Part shown: positions 51,375 to 64,000 of the stretch, piece after piece
Position numbering within the stretch: position 1 is the stretch's first letter
Layout: each line of letters starts with the position of its first letter
Assembly (NCBI GenBank): GCA_036365145.1
Contig: JAEOAD010000026.1
Span: forward strand, 1,727,001 to 1,791,000
Direction of reading: 5' to 3'
DNA from: Orientallactaga sibirica
Taxonomy: Eukaryota; Chordata; Mammalia; Rodentia; Dipodidae
DNA: 64,000 nt
Program-made: the position numbers and the translations under genes
Notes under the pieces: generated by a model
The model's database searches: none
What the model saw: the letters and a program-made list of their open reading frames with translations, nothing else
What the model was told of the DNA's origin: nothing

Positions 51375-51418
<44 letters not shown>

Positions 51419-51975
51419 AGAAAAAGAGAGAGTGAGGGAGGGAGAGAGAGAGGGACAAAGAGAATGGGAGGATGAGCACACCAGGGCCCCTTGCCACTGC
51501 AAACAAACTCCAGACCCATGTGGCATATTGAGCATCTGGTTTTCTCAAATGTGGGCACTGGTTAACTGAACCCTGGACAGCAGGCTTTGCAAGCAAGTGC
51601 CTTTAGCCAAGGAGCATCTCCCCAGTCCTCATGTCCACGTATTTATTTATTTATTTATAACAGAGAGAGGGAGAAAGAGAGAAAGAGAGAGAATGGGCAC
51701 ACCAGGACCTCTAGCCACTGCAAATGAACTCCAGACACATGAGCCACCATGTGCATCTGGCTTACATGGGACCTGGAGAATTGAACCTGGGTCCTTAGGC
51801 TTTGTAGGTAAGTTCCCTACCTGCTAAGCCGTCTCTCCAGCCCATGTCCAGGTTTTTAAAGGAAATGAGGGAGAAAGGAAGGGAAGAGGGGAGCGATGGA
51901 AGGATGGAGGGAGGGAGGGAAGGAGTGAGTGACTATGAGCAACCTGGACCAGCTTTCAGCCTTCCAGCCCACTCC
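49845..51975. repeat. SINE array in the duplicated intron 9
   Basis: A tRNA-type 3' fragment at 49,845-49,910; B1-like forward at 49,925-50,065, 50,099-50,245, 51,040-51,190 and 51,216-51,355; tRNA-type forward at 50,259-50,470 and 50,735-50,895; reverse at 51,420-51,630 and 51,635-51,842. A (TG)n is at 51,377-51,417. 50,500-50,730 and 50,900-51,015 resemble decayed source intron 9 (about 27,890-28,090 and 28,655-28,700). Confidence 0.78.
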
Positions 51976-52359
51976 CCTAATGTCTGTTTGCTTCCACAGT
52001 GAGATGCTTCATGGAGCAGACAGACCTCAAGCTCCGTCAAAAGACGTTGAGTTTGAATTCCGAGACCCAAAGTGACACTCTCCTCTCTGGACCTAACACT
52101 GCTCTTCCGGGGTTCTTTAGAACTCCAGGACAGCTGGTGGCTCCTCCATCCAGCCTCGGAACAGACCTCACGCCCCAGAGGGGAGGTTACGGTGCATGGG
52201 GCTGGGTAGGCTGTGTGAACCACCCTGGCCCCATGAACTTCACTGGAATCAGGGCTGAGGCCACACAGGGGTTGTTTCTCTATAATAATCTGAAGTTATC
52301 CTATCAACCAGCATCATGGAGACATTCCCGTCCCGTGGCTGTCCCCTAGTGGCAGGAGG

Positions 52360-52752
52360 TGGCGGCAAAGGGTGGGATACCTCCCAGTGAGTTGGTGGCT
52401 AGGCAGATCCCTGATGTCCCCAAAACACTGCAGGCCATTGCCAAGGCTCTTGATTGCCCATCAGAACTAGATGGTAAGACACTACTGCTGCAGACTCCAC
52501 ATGCTTGGGCTGCAGGTCACTGAGAAATCAAGCTGGAGCTGAGCTGAAGTCCTCCTTCCTATTGACTAGCTGTCAGGATGCTAGAAAGAGCATGCTGCTT
52601 TTAAGAGCAAAAAGTCACCGGGCGTGGTGGTGCACGCCTTTAATCCCAGCACTCAGGAGGTAGAGGTAGGAGGATCGCCATGAGTTCAAGGTCACCCTGA
52701 GACTACATAGTGAGTTCCAGGTCTGCCTGGGCTAGAGTGAGATCTTACCTTG

Positions 52753-52795
<43 letters not shown>

Positions 52796-53868
52796 TCATC
52801 AAGGGTCTTAACCATGAAGGGAACCCTGCAAGCCAAGGCTGGCCAGCTAGACCAAATATGCCTACTGCAACAGTGGTATGTCTGTCATGGGGGGAACCAA
52901 CTGCTCTCTGATTGGACTTGAAGCCTGTTCCATGGGAGAGAATACATGCCTGATACTGAAAACCTAGTCAAAAGCCTATGATGGGGGAGGTCGTGAGCCC
53001 TAGGGGAATGACACCTGCTCTTGTCTGGCTAAATGTATGTATTATGCTCACCAAAGTGCCCTGTAAGCACTTTTATGTTTATGTTATGCCCATATATTAA
53101 TGCAACTCCTACTTTTGGTTAGAGAAGCTTCTCTTTTCAGATGGTGGTGACCACTGGGGTGACTCAAAAGTCACCTCAGGGCTGGAGAAATAGCTCATCA
53201 GTTAAGGCACTTGTGTGCAAGGCCTAACGACCCGAGGTTGAGTCCCCAGTACCCACGCAAAGCCAGATACACAAAGTGGCACGTGTATCTGTAGTCCTTT
53301 TGCAGTGGCTAGAGGCCCTGGGAGCACCCATTCTGTCTCTCTCTCTTTTCTCTCTCTGCTTGCAAAAAAGTCTGGCTGGAGAGATGGCTTAGTGGTTAAG
53401 GCGTCTGCCTGCAAAGCCAAAGATCCCGGTTCGATTCTCCAGGACCCACGTGAGCCAGATGCACAAGGGGGTGCATGCATCTGCAGTTGGTTTGCAGTGG
53501 CTAGATGCCCTGGCATGCCCATTCTCTCTCTCAAATAAATAAATAAAATATTTTTAAAAGGAAAAAAGTCACCATAGTGCTAAGAAGTGATAGAGGAGTG
53601 TTCAGCAGTAAATGACCTATCTCTACCACACCTTCCAAGGCTCAGAGTCCACTGTGGAAAAGTGGTGGCAAGATTGTAAAAGCCAAAGAAAGGGAAGGAC
53701 TAAGCCAGGCGTGGTGGCACATGCCTTTGCCTTTAATCCCAGAATTTGGGAGGCAGAGGTAGGAGGATCACCATGAGTTCGAGGCCACCCTGAGACTACA
53801 TAATGAATTCCAGGTCAGCCTGTGCTAGAGTGAGACCCTACCTCGAAAAACCAAAAAAAAAAAAAAAA

Positions 53869-53908
<40 letters not shown>

Positions 53909-54170
53909 GAAAAAAAGGGGGGGGAAGGAATGCTTACAAAATGGCCTTTGTCACTTTGGTACAGACCTGAGTTCACGACCTTACACTGTCTGACGCTACC
54001 TACACAAGAACTTTATAATAGGAGGGGAAATGATGACATCAAAATAGAAGAGAGCCTAATTTGAAAGAAGGGAGGGTGGATTTTGGAGGAGTGAAATGGG
54101 GGTGGGAGTCAGTATGGTTTAGTTAGTGTCTATACTTATGGAAGCGGTCAATAAGATGGGTAAAAAAGAA
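52360..54170 (+). mobile_element. probable LINE-1 3' end, split by SINEs
   Basis: The same sequence recurs at 60,830-61,700: AAGACTCCACATACTTGGGC-type start, GGAACCAACTGCTCTCTGAT, CATGCCTGATACTG, AGAAGCTTCTCTTTTCAG, ending with TATGGAAGCGGTCAATAA-like text. The order and 3' ending fit a rodent L1 3' UTR. Insertions: B1-like 52,615-52,795 with a (GA)n tail; two tRNA-type SINEs 53,179-53,370 and 53,370-53,560, flanked by duplicated AAAGTCACC; B1-like 53,703-53,870 with a GAAA tail. It begins where homology to UPB1 intron 9 stops. Confidence 0.62.
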
Positions 54171-54250
54171 CCTGGCTCCCTCCCATGTGATCCCGCTAAG
54201 AATCAGGGAAGGAAGCAAGAGCCAGAGGCTGTCTGTGACCTTTGAGAGAA

Positions 54251-54256
54251 TTTATT
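54251..54256 (-). terminator. GUCD1: GUCD1 poly(A) signal candidate
   Basis: AATAAA on the minus strand (TTTATT on plus) in the context CCATTCTCAATAAATTCTCT. Cleavage would be expected at about 54,220-54,240. It lies in unique sequence just outside the L1 element and is not from a SINE tail. Confidence 0.6.
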
Positions 54257-55325
54257 GAGAATGGCTCATTACAAACAAAATATATTTGTATAAAATCTCT
54301 GCTATGTAAAAGATCCCTTTCATCCCTGTGGCTGGAGTGACACAACCACCTACTGTCCTGTGTGACCCAAGTCTGCACTGGGCAGCAGCATGAGGACAGG
54401 CTGGACACACATGGGTGCCATGTGCAGTGGGCAAGTCCCTGAAGTCAAGGCTTTGTCCTGCCCATTTTCATGACTTGTGAAAGAATGCAACCATGGGGCT
54501 TGTGTCCCGCCTCTGTGACCCTCCTCAGGCAGAAGTTTTCTTGTTACTCGTATAGACAGGTGGCCTCTGGCTCCTGACTTGCCCTGAGAAGCCATCGGTG
54601 CATCCCGGGACTGAGTATTTCTAAAGATCCTGGATGGGTAAGAGAGATTGCCCCACCGGCGTGCCACGCCTCATAGTATCCAGCCATCCTGCAGTTATTC
54701 TAACAGTTTGACCTGGACATCTCCCAAGGACGTCCATACCCCATAACTGCTGCGGGGCACTCCTGGGCTGGGAATTGAGTTTCCTGGGACCTTGGGCCAC
54801 CCAGAGTTAAGGCATTGTAAATGAGACCAGTGTGAAGCCAATACAGTCTCTGAGATCAGGGGTGGTTGCTGGCTAACAGGCTTTTAGTACTGAGGAGCCG
54901 TGTGACAGTATGGGTGGGTGGTCTGACAGCCCCTGTAGACACAGCCCACTGTGTCCCTCACAGCTGCCACGGTCAGGGAGGGGCCACTAGGGGAAAAAGC
55001 CATCGCCATGTCACACTTCAGTCAGTGGAAGACCACGGCCCTAGAAGAACAGGGATGTGGGTGTCCCTGCCTCTCTACCAGAGGCAGCTCATGAGTGGGC
55101 TTCTGCTCCCCTTTGGGAGTGACCCATTTCCTTTGTCACTTTGGTGCATATCTGAGTTCAACACCCAGTTCCACCACTGTCCTGGGCAAACTGTCCCCAG
55201 AGGCCAGCCTCTTCCTCTATAAGGTGAGGGTCTGTCTCCAGGACTGCTGGCTAGGCAAGACCCCTCTTTGATAAAGAATCCAGGCTGGCTTACCTGCCTA
55301 TGAAGAGGTGGTAGTGGTTCCAAAG

Positions 55326-56693
55326 TAGCTGCGATCTAGTCTTGTCTCCCCTGAAAGACAAACAGTACCTGCGATCTAGTCCTGTCTTACCCCTGAAAGA
55401 CACAAAGTACCTGTGATCTAGTCTTGTCTCCCCTGAAAGACACACAGTACCTGTGATCTAGTCCTGTCTCCCCTGAAAGACACACAGTACCTGTGATCTA
55501 GTCCTGTCTCCCCTGAAAGACACACAGTACCTGTGATCTAGTCCTGTCTCCCCTGAAAGACACACAGTACCTGTGATCTAGTCCTGTCTCCCCTGAAAGA
55601 CACACAGTACCTGTGATCTAGTCCTGTCTCCCCTGAAAGACACACAGTACCTGTGATCTAGTCCTGTCTCCCCTGAAAGACACAAAGTACCTGTGATCTA
55701 GTCCTGTCTCCCCTGAAAGACACACAGTACCTGTGATCTAGTCCTGTCTCCCCTGAAAGACACACAGTACCTGTGATCTAGTCCTGTCTCCCCTGAAAGA
55801 CACACAGTACCTGTGATCTAGTCTTGTCTCCCCCGAAAGACACACAGTACCTGTGATCTAGTCTTGTCTCCCCTGAAAGATACACAGTACCTGTGATCTA
55901 GTCTTGTCTCCCCTGAAAGACACACAGTACCTGCGATCTAGTCTTGTCTCCCCCGAAAGACACACAGTACCTGTGATCTAGTCTTGTCTCCCCTGAAAGA
56001 CACACAGTACCTGCGATCTAGTCTTGTCTCCCCCGAAAGACACACAGTACCTGCGATCTAGTCTTGTCTCCCCTGAAAGACACACAGTACCTGTGATCTA
56101 GTCCTGTCTTACCCCCGAAAGACACACAGTACCTGCGATCTAGTCTTGTCTCCCCCAAAAGACACACAGTACCTGTGATCTAGTCTTGTCTCCCCTGAAA
56201 GACACACAGTACCTGCGATCTAGTCTTGTCTCCCCTGAAAGACACACAGTACCTGCGATCTAGTCCTGTCTTACCCCCGAAAGACACACAGTACCTGCGA
56301 TCTAGTCTTGTCTCCCCTGAAAGACACAAAGTACCTGCGATCTAGTCTTGTCTCCCCTGAAAGACACAAAGTACCTGCGATCTAGTCTTGTCTTCCCTGA
56401 AAGACACAAAGTACCTGCGATCTAGTCTTGTCTTCCCTGAAAGACACACAGTACCTGCGATCTAGTCCTGTCTTACCCCCGAAAGACACACAGTACCTGC
56501 GATCTAGTCTTGTCTCCCCTGAAAGACACAAAGTACCTGTGATCTAGTCCTGTCTTACCCCTGAAAGACACAAAGTACCTGCGATCTAGTCTTGTCTCCC
56601 CTGAAAGACACACAGTACCTGTGATCTAGTCTTGTCTCCCCTGAAAGACACACAGTACCTGTGATCTAGTCTTGTCTCCCCTGAAGGACACAA
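55326..56693 (-). repeat. 40-bp minisatellite, about 34 units, in GUCD1 3' UTR
   Basis: Plus-strand unit ACCTGTGATCTAGTCCTGTC followed by TCCCCTGAAAGACACACAGT. Variants are GCG/GTG, CCTG/CTTG, ACACAG/ACAAAG, and a 42-bp form with TTACCCC. Units in the left-centre (about 55,440-55,800) are most uniform, while the right half alternates variants. Both ends fade into unique sequence. Confidence 0.97.
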
Positions 56694-57697
56694 ACACCGT
56701 TGATACCAAGAGGAACATAAAAACCAATGCTACTTTGTGTGCCTCTGGCCTTGCTCCTCTGCTACAAGACTGAAGAGATATGGTACCCTGTACAAAAGGT
56801 ACTGGTGTGGAAACTAGGCTGGTGAGAGGCTGCAGGCTGTCCCCTGCCCAGTTTCCAAAGGACAGGCCCTAGCACCCATCCTCCAGAGACTGGGGCTCCC
56901 ACACTTAGGACAGATCCTGCTCTGGGGATTGAGGCTGGTGTCAGGAGACCTCGGCAGCTCTTTATTCTGGGAGTGTTCTCTGTGCTGTCATCTGTTGGGC
57001 CCATCTGAGCTGAGGACCAGCCTATTCCCAAAGGCCCTCCTCAGAGCTGGAAAACCTTAGAAGGCTAAGATGACCCTAGCACTCCAGGGACCAGGGAGCT
57101 ACAGGGCAGAGTGCCTGTGCTGCGTGGTGACAATGCTTCATAACCAGTCACAGAAAAGTCTAGTCACTGGAGGCAGGAGGGCACAGTGGTGCCATCTACA
57201 ATGGGATAGGGTGGGTGGGGGTCTTCTCAGTGACACTGCAAGAGATCAGGGCTTGGAGTGGCCCAGCACCAGGGGCCTGGTGGGGATGTAGTCCAAAACC
57301 CACAGTTGCTATCTTGATGAGTGGCATTAGGTCAAGAGACTTCTCTCCAGGACTCAGCTCCAAGGTCTGTGGGGAGACTGGCTTCAGCCGCTCCCCTCAC
57401 CTTGGGTCTTATTGAAGGCAACACTTCTTCTGGGCACAGATGGAGTCGGACTTGGAGTCTTGAGAGAGGATCCCCTTAGATGTTCAGGGAGTACCTCCAG
57501 CGACTAGCACGTGTTTAAGGTAAGTGAACGGCATGATTGACACACAACTCTGCTGGACAGAGCAGTCGTTCCAGGCTTCCTCGGGGCTCTGCCAAGTGCA
57601 TTGAGGTGAAAGTTCTGCATCCCCAACCCCAGAAGCCCTGGGCCTGGGCATCCTGAGTGGCTAGGGTCTGAGGACCAGACACACGAGGCTCTTGTGG

Positions 57698-64000
<6,303 letters not shown>

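Larger units (their letters stand above)
41225..52359 (+). pseudogene. partial segmental duplication of UPB1 (intron 1 to intron 9)
   Basis: Matching blocks in order, copy versus source: 41,285-41,410 vs 1025-1110; 42,720-43,213 vs 1290-1775; 43,214-43,374 vs 1790-2365 (inverted); 43,760-43,950 vs 6815-7005; 44,975-45,150 vs 8850-9020; 45,600-45,980 vs 23,300-24,210; 47,050-47,790 vs 25,540-26,110; 47,798-49,560 vs 26,817-27,745; 51,975-52,359 vs 28,790-29,215. Orientation is the same apart from the inverted block. Exons 2-6 and 10 are absent and a decayed exon 7 plus exons 8 and 9 remain, so no complete enzyme can be made. Many SINEs and a probable LTR have inserted since. Confidence 0.88.
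54235..57697 (-). other. GUCD1: presumptive GUCD1 3' UTR
   Basis: No splice sites or SINEs break the 3.4 kb between the stop codon and the poly(A) signal at 54,256-54,251. The region is unique except for the 40-bp minisatellite. That it is one continuous UTR is inference; the human transcript also has a long 3' UTR, as I recall. Confidence 0.6.

Noticed and set aside
41225..52359. Duplication as an assembly artefact (uncollapsed haplotype)
   Set aside because: Large parts are 70-80 % identical with different SINE insertions and an inversion, so it is not an allelic copy.
55130..55165. A 19-base match (CCTTTGTCACTTTGGT and beyond) between GUCD1 3' UTR and the L1 piece at 53,948
   Set aside because: The match is short and flanks do not extend, so it is taken as chance or a very old relic.
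55326..56693. Regular 40-bp repeats as a CRISPR array
   Set aside because: Units are contiguous with no unique spacers, and the genome is mammalian. This is a minisatellite.

Overview
The window is mammalian nuclear DNA from a rodent. It carries two multi-exon genes in tail-to-tail orientation, separated by a partial segmental duplication and a very dense load of short interspersed repeats. Two SINE families dominate. One is a 7SL-derived B1-like element. The other is a tRNA-derived element whose internal Pol III boxes are still readable (box A within TGGCTTAGCGGTTAAGG, box B GGTTCGATTCC). Together with ID/B4-like copies and MaLR-like and L1 fragments, this points to a rodent. The two consensus sequences look to me like those of jerboas (Dipodidae, Jaculus type), but that is inference from memory.

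Region 1 (1-29,406, + strand) is UPB1, beta-ureidopropionase, the last enzyme of reductive pyrimidine breakdown. Exons 2-10 are all present with consensus splice sites and an unbroken frame. Exon 1 lies to the left of the window. The catalytic Glu, Lys and Cys are all conserved, so the gene looks functional.

Region 2 (29,407 to about 41,150) has no recognisable gene. It holds SINE clusters, a broken L1 ORF2 fragment (37.4-38.5 kb), a GGAT microsatellite and two stretches of unique sequence.

Region 3 (about 41.2-52.36 kb) is a shrunken, same-orientation partial copy of the UPB1 region from intron 1 to intron 9. It keeps an exon 8 copy identical to the original, an exon 9 copy shortened in frame by 39 bp, and a decayed exon 7 relic. 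Exons 2-6 and 10 are gone. Similarity along the copy is patchy: blocks of roughly 97-99 % lie inside a background of roughly 70-80 %, which suggests repeated gene conversion from the live gene. One block is inverted relative to its source. A probable L1 3' end (52.36-54.17 kb) sits where exon 10 would be.

Region 4 (54.23-63.51 kb, - strand) holds the last four coding exons of GUCD1, a small conserved protein with a C39-peptidase-like fold assignment. It has a long presumptive 3' UTR ending at an AATAAA near 54,251. About 1.37 kb of this UTR is a 40-bp minisatellite of about 34 units. The first GUCD1 exons lie to the right of the window. UPB1-GUCD1 neighbourhood and convergent orientation match human 22q11.23.

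The two genes are not known to act together. The main interest is structural: the duplication with conversion and microinversion, the minisatellite in a transcript end, SINEs beside exon acceptors, and a SINE subfamily carrying a near-perfect CTCF-like motif.
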